Below, one piece after another: positions 51,247-59,364 of a stretch of 64,000 nt of DNA (position 1 is its first letter; every line of letters begins with the position of its first letter). Both the position numbers and the translations under genes were made by a program. The stretch is taken from the NCBI RefSeq assembly GCF_045863935.1, contig NZ_BTVP01000002.1, positions 62,001 through 126,000 of the forward strand, in the 5' to 3' direction. This stretch comes from Parvibaculum sp045863935 (GTDB taxonomy: Bacteria; Pseudomonadota; Alphaproteobacteria; Parvibaculales; Parvibaculaceae). The notes below the pieces were generated by a model that was given only the letters and a program-made list of their open reading frames with translations, searched no databases and had not been told where the DNA came from.

Positions 51247-51662
51247 TGCCCGAACTTCGTTATCAGCTCACCTTCGAGGGCACCGTCTCGCCCGAAGACG
51301 AGATGGGAAGCCGCATGAACATCCTGTCCGTCGCAGCCATTCCGCCGGGGCTCGATGCCGCGCTCACGCAAGGCGGCCGCAGCGCGACGCTCAGCGCCAC
51401 GGTCGAGACGGACGATTACGGCGGCTTCACCGAGACGGGCGAGATTTCCTTCGGTGCCGGCGCGATCCGCTATTCGACGCGCGGCGAAGGCTTCATCGAG
51501 GACACGGAAGAAGAAGACATCCAGCAAGGTTGCGTCATCCGCCAGGTCGATGGCGGCAGCGGCATCTTCGAGAATGCAACCGGCTACATCGTCTCGACAT
51601 TCACGGTCAGCGAAGACGCCGTCATCCGCGACAGCCAGAGCGCGGTGATCTTCACGATGTGA
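51246..51662 (+). CDS. Hypothetical 138-aa beta-rich protein coupled to the aminotransferase
   Basis: The ATG overlaps the aminotransferase TGA (TGATG), so translation is probably coupled. The protein is acidic and strand-rich: YQLTFEGTVSPEDEMGSRM, a Gly-rich middle, and DGGSGIFENATGYIVSTFTV, a pattern reminiscent of small beta-barrel (allene-oxide-cyclase-like or DUF3224-like) proteins. No catalytic residue set can be named. There is no signal peptide. Its job with the aminotransferase is unknown. Confidence 0.7.
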   Translation: MPELRYQLTFEGTVSPEDEMGSRMNILSVAAIPPGLDAALTQGGRSATLSATVETDDYGGFTETGEISFGAGAIRYSTRGEGFIEDTEEEDIQQGCVIRQVDGGSGIFENATGYIVSTFTVSEDAVIRDSQSAVIFTM

Positions 51663-51690
51663 AGGGGGGTGCCCTTTTCTTACTTACTTT

Positions 51691-51841
51691 GTCATGCCCG
51701 GGCTTGACCCGGGCATCCAGAAGCCGCCGCAAGCGGCGTCACTCTTCACACGACTCTTCAAGCCGCACACAAAGGGATTCTTGCGCAGAGAGACGGCGCG
51801 TTCCGCGTCTACTGGATTGCCGGGTCAAGCCCGGCAATGAC
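51691..51841. repeat. Composite palindromic element with paired 30-nt arms (copy 2)
   Basis: A 30-nt left arm from GTCATGCCCGGGCTTGACCC to CATCCAG (51691-51720) and a 30-nt right arm from CTGGATTGCCGGGTCAAGCC to AATGAC (51812-51841) flank about 90 unrelated bases. The arms are inverted relative to each other and each is a hairpin. It lies between convergent genes. Confidence 0.8.
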
Positions 51842-51871
51842 GAAACTAAAGAGAAAGCCCCACCACGCCCC

Positions 51872-52627
51872 TTAAACGTGCTGCCCGCCGTTGATCTGAA
51901 TCTCTGCGCCGTTGACGTAGCTCGACTGATCCGTGCACAGAAAATAGATGGTGCGGGCGACTTCTTCCGGCGTGCCGAGGCGCTGCATCGGGATTTCCGC
52001 GACGATCTTGTCGGTTCCCGGCGACAATATCGCCGTGTCGATCTCGCCCGGCGCGATGGCGTTCACGCGGACGCCGAGGCGGCCGAATTCCGAGGCCATT
52101 TCCCGCGTCAACGCCGCAAGCGCCGCCTTCGAGGTCGCGTAGGCGGAGCCTGCGAAAGGATGCACGCGCACGCCCGCAATCGAGGTCACGTTCACGACCG
52201 AGCCTTGCGCCTTCTTCAGCTCCTCCACGAGCCCGCGCGCCAGCATCACCGGCGCGAAGAAATTGACCTGAAAGACCTGGGTCCAGGTGGCGACTTCCGT
52301 ATCGAAAACGCCGAGGCGCGAGCCGCCCGGCCCCTTGGGCGAGATCGCCGCGTTGTTCACAAGTGCGTGAAGCCGCCCGCCCTGATCCTTCAGCCGCTCG
52401 CGCATTTCGGCGATGGCGGCTTCCGTGTTCTTCACATCGGCAAGATCGACCTGGATGTGATCCTCCGGGCCCGCCTCCCAAGGACAGTCCTCGGGAAAGG
52501 GATGGCGCGAACAGGTAATCACGCGCCAGCCCGCGCTCGAAAAGCGCTTCACGGTCGCATGGCCGATGCCCCGGCTCGCGCCGGTCAGGATCAGCGTCTT
52601 GCGCTTGGCATTGTCGTTCTGTGTCAT
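51872..52627 (-). CDS. Short-chain dehydrogenase/reductase
   Basis: A 251-aa classical SDR: ILTGASRGIGHATVKRF (cofactor-binding TGxxxGxG), HALVNNAAISPK (NNA), catalytic Ser in VTSIAGV, YxxxK as SAYATSKAAL, and APGEIDT. The chain length is standard. RVITCSRHPFP after strand 2 suggests NADP. Substrate unknown. It is flanked by composite repeats on both sides and is not in an obvious operon. Confidence 0.92.
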   Translation of the reverse strand: MTQNDNAKRKTLILTGASRGIGHATVKRFSSAGWRVITCSRHPFPEDCPWEAGPEDHIQVDLADVKNTEAAIAEMRERLKDQGGRLHALVNNAAISPKGPGGSRLGVFDTEVATWTQVFQVNFFAPVMLARGLVEELKKAQGSVVNVTSIAGVRVHPFAGSAYATSKAALAALTREMASEFGRLGVRVNAIAPGEIDTAILSPGTDKIVAEIPMQRLGTPEEVARTIYFLCTDQSSYVNGAEIQINGGQHV

Positions 52628-52688
52628 GGGCGCAATCTAGAGGAAGGCGCGGGTGCGCGCCAGCGATGGCGCATCGCTAAACAAATAT

Positions 52689-52774
52689 GTCACCCCCGGG
52701 CTTGACCCGGGGGTCCAGAACGGCAGTCGCCGGGCAAGCGGCCCCTGGATGCCCGGATCAAGTCCGGGCATGAC
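52689..52774. repeat. Composite palindromic element with paired 30-nt arms (copy 3)
   Basis: Left arm GTCACCCCCGGGCTTGACCC to GTCCAG (52689-52718) and right arm CTGGATGCCCGGATCAAGTC to CATGAC (52745-52774), both 30 nt, enclose 26 bases. Compared with copy 2 the arms differ by a few changes, some compensating within each hairpin. It lies immediately before the APH/kinase gene stop. Confidence 0.8.
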
Positions 52775-52775
52775 A

Positions 52776-54356
52776 CTATTGGTTTTGATTGAGGACCATT
52801 TTCAGCGCCCCCGCCAGCGCCTGCTCCGGCGCGCCGGACGCATCGACCTTCTTCCAGGTCATCTCGCCGAGATCGTAGCCAAGCTGCTGCTTCAGCACGG
52901 CGACGCCCGCATCCGAGGGATCGCGGCCCTGCCGTTCGCGCGCCGCGACGCGCGCTTCGAGCACGGATGCGGGTGCATCGAGCCAGAGCCCGTCGAAGGG
53001 CGCGCCCGACGCCGAGGCAAGCTCCGCCACCGCGCGGCGCTCCTCTTCCGTCGCGAACACAGCATCCGCCACCACGCTCATGCCCGCATCGAGCGCGAGC
53101 GTCGCGAGCCGCATCATCTCCGCATAAACCCTTTCGCCCGCGTCGCGCGCATAGGCTTCATCCGGCAGCCGGTCGAGCGGCCCCACGCCGAAGAGCCTCT
53201 TGCGGATCGTGTCCGTCCGCAGATGCACCGCGCCTACGGTGCCGCCGATGGTCCCTGCGAGTTGCTTCGCCAGCGTCGACTTTCCGGTGCCTGACAATCC
53301 GCCCACAGCGACAAGCCTCACCGGACAAGGCTTCAACGCGCGGCCGGCAAAATCGAGATAGGCGCGCGCGAGATCGCGCTTCCCGTCGTTCCCGCCCTTT
53401 GCCTGCACCGCCGTCACCTTGGCGCGGACCACGGCGCGCATGGAAACGAAGAGCGGCAGCAGCGCAAGGCCCCGTGTCGCGGCGTCGATTTCCACCATCG
53501 TCAGATGATCGAGATAGACATTGAGCGCGCGGTTCGCAAAGCCGCGGAGCCGCTCGTCGCGTTCACCGCGAAAGGCAAGGTCCATCAGCAGGAAGGCGAG
53601 ATCGTAGAGAGTGTCGATGCGCGCGATATGGTCGCTGAACTCCACGCAGTCGAAGATGACGGGCTTGCCATCGATTTGCGTCACATTGCCGAGGTGAAGG
53701 TCGCCGTGGCAATGGCGGACCCAGCCCTGCTCGCGCCTCTCGTCCAGCAGCGCGCAGTGACGCGAAATCAGCGCGCGGCTCTTTGCCGTCACGTCCCGCG
53801 CCTCGTCCGCATCGAGCACGGGCCCGACAATCTCCTTCATATCCTCTTCGCTGCCCGCGACGATCTTCGCTGTTCCCTCCGCGCCGCCGAAGTCGCGCCG
53901 CACCTCGGCCCTGCGGTGAAACGCGGCGACCTCCGCCGCCAGCTCTTCCACGAGCGGAAGCTTCAATCCGCCGCTGCCGGCCAGCGTTGCCAGAAGCCCC
54001 TCGTCGCCGAAGCGTTTCATCTCCACGAGATATTCGGCGATCTCGCCTTCATCGCCGCCAAGGCGGAAGCCGCGTCCCACGCGCCACACCGGCACGACCC
54101 CCAGATAGATGTCCGGCGCGGTGCGGCGGTTCAGCTCCACCTCGCGGTCGCAGGCCGCCTTCCGTTTCTCGAGCGTCGAAAAATCCAGGAAGGTGAACCT
54201 CACGGGCCTTTTCATCTTGTAGGCGCGCGCGCCTGCCAGAAACACATGCGAGGCATGCGTGTCGATGCGCCTTATCTCGTCGCGCGCGTCGAGGCCGTAG
54301 GCTTCCGGCTTCGCAAGGAAGTCGAGCAGCGCGGCATTCTCGGGCAAGCCGGTCAA
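52776..54356 (-). CDS. Fusion of aminoglycoside-phosphotransferase-like and P-loop kinase domains
   Basis: The 526-aa protein has an N-terminal APH/ChoK-like kinase domain (VRHCHGDLHLGNV as the catalytic loop HGDLHxxN, VIFDCVEFSD with the DFG-equivalent Asp) and a C-terminal P-loop domain (VGGLSGTGKSTLAKQL, then VRTDTIRKRLFG and ADAVFATEEERRAVAELA), as in gluconate/zeta-toxin-type kinases. Two-domain proteins of this type are widespread but unassigned; aminoglycoside resistance should not be concluded. It follows the cation transporter gene by 13 bases on the same strand, so co-transcription is likely. Confidence 0.85.
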   Translation of the reverse strand: MTGLPENAALLDFLAKPEAYGLDARDEIRRIDTHASHVFLAGARAYKMKRPVRFTFLDFSTLEKRKAACDREVELNRRTAPDIYLGVVPVWRVGRGFRLGGDEGEIAEYLVEMKRFGDEGLLATLAGSGGLKLPLVEELAAEVAAFHRRAEVRRDFGGAEGTAKIVAGSEEDMKEIVGPVLDADEARDVTAKSRALISRHCALLDERREQGWVRHCHGDLHLGNVTQIDGKPVIFDCVEFSDHIARIDTLYDLAFLLMDLAFRGERDERLRGFANRALNVYLDHLTMVEIDAATRGLALLPLFVSMRAVVRAKVTAVQAKGGNDGKRDLARAYLDFAGRALKPCPVRLVAVGGLSGTGKSTLAKQLAGTIGGTVGAVHLRTDTIRKRLFGVGPLDRLPDEAYARDAGERVYAEMMRLATLALDAGMSVVADAVFATEEERRAVAELASASGAPFDGLWLDAPASVLEARVAARERQGRDPSDAGVAVLKQQLGYDLGEMTWKKVDASGAPEQALAGALKMVLNQNQ

Positions 54357-54369
54357 ACGATGCGTCCGT

Positions 54370-55335
54370 TCACGTGCGCTGCAGGCGGGTCAGCTTCTCG
54401 ATGCCTGCCGGGTCCTGGTGGATGATGACCTCGGCACCGGGAAAAGCCGTCATCACTTCGTTCTCCACCTCATCCGAAATCCGGTGCGCCTCCATCAGCG
54501 AAATCTTGCCGTCCAGTTCGAGATGGAACTGGATGAAGCTGTAGATGCCGGAGGTGCGCGTCCTCAGTTCGTGCAGGCTCACGACCTCGGGGTGCTGGCG
54601 CGCGATATCCTTGATGCGCTCGCGATCCTCTTCGGAGAACTCGCGGTCCATGAGCTGGTCGAAGGCGTTGATCACGATTTTCGCCGCGCTCCAGGCAATG
54701 AGCGCCGCGATCACGATGCCGAAGGCGGGGTCGGCCCAGTGAAAGCCGAGATAGCCGGAGAGCACGAGCGCGGCGATCACGGACAGGTTCATGAACAGGT
54801 CGCCGCGATAGTGGATCGAGTCCGCTTCGATGGCGAGCGAACGCGTTTGGCTGACCACATGGCGCTGATAGGCGACGAGGGCGAGCGTCAGCACGATCGC
54901 GACAACAACGACGGCGATGCCCGAACCCGAATAGGCGACAGGCTGCGGGTCGAGGAACCGCCTCACCGCTTCGAAGACGATGTAGGCGGCCGATCCGAAA
55001 ATGAAGATCGACTGGCCGAGCCCCGCCAGCGCCTCCGCCTTGCCATGACCGAAGCGGTGTTCCCGGTCGGCGGGCGCGAGCGAGGCCCGCACCGCGAAGA
55101 GGTTGAGGAGCGAGGCCGCGCCATCGAGCAGCGAGTCGGTGAGCGTGCCGAGCATCGCGATCGAGCCGGTGAACCAGAAGACTGTCCCCTTCAGCGCGAT
55201 CAGAATGACCGCGACCGCGACGGCGGCGAGTGTCGCGCGCCGCATCAGCCGTTCATATTCCGGCGCGACGTTCTCGGGCGCGTTTCCGGGGATATCTTTT
55301 TTCGCAGTCTCGGCGGCGCTCATGCGTCGGTCCAT
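54370..55335 (-). CDS. Cation diffusion facilitator (FieF/YiiP-like) metal efflux protein
   Basis: The 321-aa protein has six membrane spans and the CDF metal-site residues in LTDSLLDGAASLLNL (site A DxxxD), the HYRGDLFMNL motif (HxxxD) and a soluble C-terminal ferredoxin-like domain (EVVSLHELRTRTSG, FIQFHLELDGKISLMEAH). It exports zinc, iron or manganese with proton counterflow. Two starts are four codons apart (55335 and 55323); the first is used. The following gene on the strand encodes the APH/P-loop fusion. Confidence 0.9.
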   Translation of the reverse strand: MDRRMSAAETAKKDIPGNAPENVAPEYERLMRRATLAAVAVAVILIALKGTVFWFTGSIAMLGTLTDSLLDGAASLLNLFAVRASLAPADREHRFGHGKAEALAGLGQSIFIFGSAAYIVFEAVRRFLDPQPVAYSGSGIAVVVVAIVLTLALVAYQRHVVSQTRSLAIEADSIHYRGDLFMNLSVIAALVLSGYLGFHWADPAFGIVIAALIAWSAAKIVINAFDQLMDREFSEEDRERIKDIARQHPEVVSLHELRTRTSGIYSFIQFHLELDGKISLMEAHRISDEVENEVMTAFPGAEVIIHQDPAGIEKLTRLQRT

Positions 55336-55378
55336 GACCCGTGGGATTTGTGACAGTTCGATGACATTTCAATGACAG

Positions 55379-56005
55379 TCAGGGGTAGAGCTTCTCGGTT
55401 TGCCACCGGTCTGCGGGAGATTCCCGTTTGAAAACAAGGCGGTCGTGCAATCTGAAGGGCCTGTCGCGCCAGAATTCGATGCGTCGCGGCTCGATACGAA
55501 AACCGCTCCAGTGAGGTGGTCTCGGAATCTGGCCCAAGCCGAATTTTGCTACAAAAACAGCGACTTGCTTCTCCAGTTCAAAACGCCCCTCCAGCGGCCG
55601 CGACTGCTTCGAAGCCCAGGCACCGATCTGACTGTCGCGGGCGCGGGTGGCAAAATAGGCATCCGCCTCGATGTCGGAAACACGGGTCACGGTGCCGCGC
55701 ACACGGACCTGACGGCGCAGGCTCTTCCAGTGGAAGCACAGGGCAGCACTCGGATTTTCCTTTAATTCCAATCCCTTGATGCTTTCGAGATTGGTATAGA
55801 AAACGAAGCCCTGCTCGTCCACGTCCTTCAGCAGCACCATACGGACGTCGGGAAAGCCATCCGCATCCGCCGTCGCCAGCGCGACCGCGTTCGCATCCTC
55901 GGGTTCCTTCTCGCGCGCAAGCTTCATCCATTCGTGAAACAGCGCAATCGGCTCGTCACCCTCGAATATCCGGCTCTCCTCCGCTTCGGCCACCGTGTCG
56001 CTCAT
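55379..56005 (-). CDS. pdxH: Pyridoxine/pyridoxamine 5'-phosphate oxidase
   Basis: The 208-aa flavoprotein (FMN) oxidises PNP/PMP to pyridoxal phosphate. Family marks are ALATADADGFPDVRMVLLK, GFVFYTNLESIKGLELKENP, FHWKSLRRQVRVRG, SRPLEGRFELE and the C-terminal GFRIEPRRIEFWRDRPFRLHDR. The ATG at 56005 gives the expected size; the frame runs further upstream, but nothing there matches the family. It is divergent from the glycine-zipper lipoprotein gene across about 150 bp. Confidence 0.95.
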   Translation of the reverse strand: MSDTVAEAEESRIFEGDEPIALFHEWMKLAREKEPEDANAVALATADADGFPDVRMVLLKDVDEQGFVFYTNLESIKGLELKENPSAALCFHWKSLRRQVRVRGTVTRVSDIEADAYFATRARDSQIGAWASKQSRPLEGRFELEKQVAVFVAKFGLGQIPRPPHWSGFRIEPRRIEFWRDRPFRLHDRLVFKRESPADRWQTEKLYP

Positions 56006-56153
56006 AACCTGTCCATCAGACGGAAATGCTTTGAAAAGCGCCATTTTCTGCGCTTTTTGCCGCAGCTCTCCGCTCCATTCTCGCCACAATCTGGCTCCTA
56101 TATAGGTAAGTCTTATATCGCTTGAGGGCGACCAACGCACAGGATTGATCACC

Positions 56154-56642
56154 ATGAAATTCGTTCAAGGCATAGCCATCGGCGCAATAGCGCTGTCGCT
56201 CGCCGCATGTGACCAGAGCATGTATGGCAATGGCGGCGGCATCAACAAACAGACCGTCGGCACCGTCGGTGGTGCGGTGGCAGGCGGCCTCGCCGGTCAG
56301 GCGATCGGCAGCGGCACTGGCCGGCTCTGGGCCACCGGCGCCGGCGTCCTTCTCGGCGCCTTGATCGGCAGCGAGATCGGCAAGTCGCTCGACCGCGCCG
56401 ACCAACAGTATATGGGCCAGACGACTTACAACGCGCTGGAGAGCGGCCCTTCCAATCAGGCCGCCCGCTGGACCAACCCGGACAGCGGAAATTATGGTAC
56501 GGTGACGCCTTACCCTGCCTATCAGCAGGGCAACTATAACTGCCGGGAATATACGCAGACGATCTATGTAGACGGGCGCAGCGAAACGGCCCGAGGCACC
56601 GCCTGCCGGCAGCCGGATGGATCCTGGCAGATTCAGAACTGA
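56154..56642 (+). CDS. Glycine-zipper 2TM outer-membrane lipoprotein (17-kDa antigen-like)
   Basis: The 162-aa precursor has a lipobox LAAC (Cys22), a glycine-zipper stretch QTVGTVGGAVAGGLAGQAIG with GAGVLLGALIGSEIGKSLD, and a soluble C-terminal part with NYNCREYTQTIYVDG and a final tryptophan (SWQIQN). The same layout occurs in Rickettsia 17-kDa surface antigen and SlyB-like proteins. It probably sits in the outer membrane and helps envelope integrity. AGGATTGATCACC precedes the ATG. Confidence 0.9.
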   Translation: MKFVQGIAIGAIALSLAACDQSMYGNGGGINKQTVGTVGGAVAGGLAGQAIGSGTGRLWATGAGVLLGALIGSEIGKSLDRADQQYMGQTTYNALESGPSNQAARWTNPDSGNYGTVTPYPAYQQGNYNCREYTQTIYVDGRSETARGTACRQPDGSWQIQN

Positions 56643-56670
56643 TCGAAACACCGGGGGTGGACCGATACTC

Positions 56671-57375
56671 ATGCGTTTTCTTTGGTCCACTCTTCGGTCC
56701 GGGTTCCTGTTGCCGGCGCTGTTCCTTGCCCTTTTTCCTGCCGCATCCGGGGCAGCGCCCGGCGTTACGGTTCAAGAACAGATTGAAAAAAGCGGCCCGA
56801 CCAGAGGCGAGCTCAGAGCGCGCTTCGACGAGGGCGTTGCGTCTTACGACAGGGGCGACTACGCCCGCGCCTACGAAATCTGGTTGCCGCTCGCACAGCG
56901 CGACGATCTCGCTGCAATGCGCAATGTCGCGCTACTCCTCCGCAAGGGGCGCGGCGTCGAGCGCGACCCGGAGCGCGCGCTCTATTTCTACGAACGCGCC
57001 GCACATGGCGGTCTCGTGTCCGCGCAGGTGAACACCGCCTTCATGTATCTCGCTGGCGACGGCGTTCCGCAGGACTACAAGACGGCCTCCTTCTGGTTCC
57101 ACGCCGCCGCCATCGCGGGCGTTCCGGCCGCCAGGTACAATCTCGGCGTCATGTACGAAAAGGGTCTCGGCGTCGAAAACGATCCCGCCCGGGCCCTCGC
57201 CTGGTATGCACTCGCCGCGCAGGTCGGCCATGAACAGGCCCTTCAAAGGTTAATGCAGCTCGTTCCGAGCCTGCCGGGTCCGCCTCCGCCAAGCGGTGCC
57301 GATGCCGCACCTTCTGTGACCGCGCCGCCTCCGCCGCCAGCCGAACTGGACTACCTCGATCACGAGGCGCCTTAA
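56671..57375 (+). CDS. Sel1-repeat periplasmic protein
   Basis: The 234-aa precursor begins with a signal peptide (LLPALFLALFPAASG) and carries four Sel1-type repeats: DYARAYEIWLPLAQRDDLAA, ALYFYERAAHGGLVSAQ, ASFWFHAAAIAGVPAARYNLG and ALAWYALAAQVGHEQAL. The end is proline-rich (PPPPPAELDYLD). Sel1 proteins scaffold complexes, often around envelope or signalling partners. It begins 28 bases after the lipoprotein gene in the same direction and may share its transcript. Confidence 0.88.
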   Translation: MRFLWSTLRSGFLLPALFLALFPAASGAAPGVTVQEQIEKSGPTRGELRARFDEGVASYDRGDYARAYEIWLPLAQRDDLAAMRNVALLLRKGRGVERDPERALYFYERAAHGGLVSAQVNTAFMYLAGDGVPQDYKTASFWFHAAAIAGVPAARYNLGVMYEKGLGVENDPARALAWYALAAQVGHEQALQRLMQLVPSLPGPPPPSGADAAPSVTAPPPPPAELDYLDHEAP

Positions 57376-57434
57376 CTAATTTGTATGGGGCCTGCCCTAA
57401 CCTGCTCTCTCCATCAGGTCAGGGAGTGGCGCCT

Positions 57435-58310
57435 TTGCGCGATCCTTACGAAGTCCTGGGCGTGGGCCCCGGCGCGAGCAACGCGGATATCAAGGCTGCC
57501 TATCGCCGGCTCGCGAAGGAACTCCATCCCGATGCGCGCGGCGGTTCGCCCAAGCTCCCTGCGCGCTTCCAGGAGGTGACGGCCGCCTATAATCAGCTCA
57601 AGGACGAGGCGGCGCGCCGCCGTTTCGAAGCCGAACGCCTGAGCCAAACCATGCGCCGGCAGCCAGCATTCGAGGAAACCGCCGCCCCGTCCGCCACCAC
57701 GGACCATGCGGCAGATGACGTGTTCTCGGAACTTTTCGAGGGCATCAAGAATGCAGGCAAACGTGTCTTCCGCGCGCGCGGCGAAGATCAGACCTATCGC
57801 CTCTCGGTCGATTTCCTGGAAGCGGCAAATGGCGCGCGAAAGCGCGTGAAGCTCGCGAGCGGGCGAACCATGGAAATCACCGTCCCGCCCGGGATCAAGG
57901 ACGGCGCCCGTATCAAGATGCGCGGTCAGGGCGGCGACGGCCATGGCGGCGCGGCGGCTGGAGACGCAATTGTCGTCGTTGAGGTCGGGCCGCATTCTCA
58001 CTTCGTCCGGGAAGGCGCGAATATCCACCTCACCCTCCCGGTGACGCTGCCCGAAGCCGTGCTCGGAGCAAAAGTCGAGGTTCCGACGGTCTCGGGGCCC
58101 GTATCGCTCACGATCCCCGCCGGTTCCAATTCGGGAACACGGCTCCGGCTCAAAGGCCGAGGCCTGCCCGAAGAAGATGGAGCGGCACGGGGGGACCAGT
58201 ACGTTACCCTCTCTATTGCCCTCCCGGACGCTCCAGACAACGCTCTGCGGGACTTTGCGGCAAGCTGGAGCCAGAGTCTCAAACACAATCCCCGCAAGGG
58301 TTTTTCGTAA
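57435..58310 (+). CDS. DnaJ/CbpA-family J-domain co-chaperone without zinc finger
   Basis: The 291-aa protein has a J domain with HPD at about residue 30 (KELHPDARGG), a linker, then a C-terminal substrate-binding part (VKLASGRTMEITVPPGIKDG, GDAIVVVEVGPHSHFVREGAN, LRLKGRGLPE) as in CbpA, without the Cys-rich zinc finger of DnaJ. It stimulates Hsp70. The TTG at 57435 gives MRDPYEVLGV, the usual start of this family, with AGGGAG upstream; GTG at 57426 is the alternative. It reads into fabI, with a palindrome between. Confidence 0.9.
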   Translation: MRDPYEVLGVGPGASNADIKAAYRRLAKELHPDARGGSPKLPARFQEVTAAYNQLKDEAARRRFEAERLSQTMRRQPAFEETAAPSATTDHAADDVFSELFEGIKNAGKRVFRARGEDQTYRLSVDFLEAANGARKRVKLASGRTMEITVPPGIKDGARIKMRGQGGDGHGGAAAGDAIVVVEVGPHSHFVREGANIHLTLPVTLPEAVLGAKVEVPTVSGPVSLTIPAGSNSGTRLRLKGRGLPEEDGAARGDQYVTLSIALPDAPDNALRDFAASWSQSLKHNPRKGFS

Positions 58311-58320
58311 GACCGGCCGA

Positions 58321-58341
58321 CACGAATCGACACGATTCGTG
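58321..58341. promoter_or_regulatory. Perfect palindrome between dnaJ-like gene and fabI
   Basis: CACGAATCG (58321-58329) pairs with CGATTCGTG (58333-58341) around a three-base spacer. It follows the J-protein stop by ten bases and is not directly followed by a T tract; a weak AGCC/GGCT stem with TTTTTT comes 26-32 bases later. It could be an operator for fabI or part of a 3' end. Confidence 0.45.
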
Positions 58342-58442
58342 AAGGAAGCCCATCCTCGAAACCCGGCTTTTTTGTTAGACCCCTAGGACCTTTTGTGTAG
58401 GATGCGGCTCGATTTTCGGCCAAGACAGTTCATGGGGAAACG

Positions 58443-59282
58443 ATGAGCGAAGCCATCACCAGCACGAGCCCGGTCGTGACGGGCAGCCTGATGAAGGGCA
58501 AGCGCGGCCTCATCATGGGCGTCGCGAATAATCGTTCAATCGCCTGGGGCATAGCCAAGGCCTGCGCCGACCACGGCGCGGAAATCGCGTTCACCTATCA
58601 GGGCGAAGCGCTGCAGAAGCGCGTCATCCCGCTTGCGGAATCCGTCGGCTCGAAGCTCGTGCTACCCTGCGACGTCACCGATGCGGCCAGCATGGACGCG
58701 CTCTTCGAACGCCTCGCGAAGGAATGGGGCAAGATCGATTTCTTCGTTCACGCCATCGCCTATTCGAACAAGGACGAGCTCGACGGGCGCTACCTCGATA
58801 CGACGCTCGACAACTTCACCGCCACCATGGCCATCTCCTGCTACTCGTTTGCCGCGCTCTGCCAGCGCGTCGAGAAGCTGATGACGGATGGCGGATCGAT
58901 CGTCACCCTCACCTATTACGGTTCGGAAAAAGTTATCCCGCACTACAACGTGATGGGCGTAGCAAAGGCGGCCCTTGAAGCGAGTGTGCGCTACCTCGCG
59001 GTCGACATGGGACGGAACAAAATCCGCGTCAATGCCGTGTCAGCCGGTCCAATCAAGACGCTTGCCGCGTCGGGCATCGGAGACTTCCGCTATATCCTCA
59101 AGTGGAATGAGCTCAACTCGCCCCTGAAGCGCACCGTCACGATCGAGGAAGTGGGCAACACCGCGCTTTACCTCCTTTCCGATCTCGGTTCGGGGGTCAC
59201 CGGCGAGGTGCACCACGTCGATGCCGGCTACCACGTCGTCGGCATGAAGGCGGAAGATGCACCCGACATGAGCATCGTCTGA
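58443..59282 (+). CDS. fabI: Enoyl-[acyl-carrier-protein] reductase FabI
   Basis: The 279-aa SDR-type reductase has LIMGVANNRSIAWGIAKAC, FFVHAIAYSNKDELDGRY, LTYYGSEKVIPHYNVMGVAK with the two Tyr and Lys of FabI in the Y-x6-K arrangement, and NAVSAGPIKTLAASGI. It performs the last reduction of fatty-acid elongation with NADH and is the triclosan target. The ATG follows ATGGGGAAACG. The preceding gene is the J-protein and the next is aroC, both in the same direction. Confidence 0.97.
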   Translation: MSEAITSTSPVVTGSLMKGKRGLIMGVANNRSIAWGIAKACADHGAEIAFTYQGEALQKRVIPLAESVGSKLVLPCDVTDAASMDALFERLAKEWGKIDFFVHAIAYSNKDELDGRYLDTTLDNFTATMAISCYSFAALCQRVEKLMTDGGSIVTLTYYGSEKVIPHYNVMGVAKAALEASVRYLAVDMGRNKIRVNAVSAGPIKTLAASGIGDFRYILKWNELNSPLKRTVTIEEVGNTALYLLSDLGSGVTGEVHHVDAGYHVVGMKAEDAPDMSIV

Positions 59283-59364
59283 CGATTTCCTGTATCGTTT
59301 CCCGCAATTGGGGCCCGCCGGGTCATGTGTATGAGGGAGGTCCTCCGGGACCAGACTGACAGCC

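Noticed and set aside
52776..54356. Aminoglycoside resistance gene
   Set aside because: Only the kinase fold is shared; the P-loop fusion and chromosomal context point to an unrelated, unassigned role.
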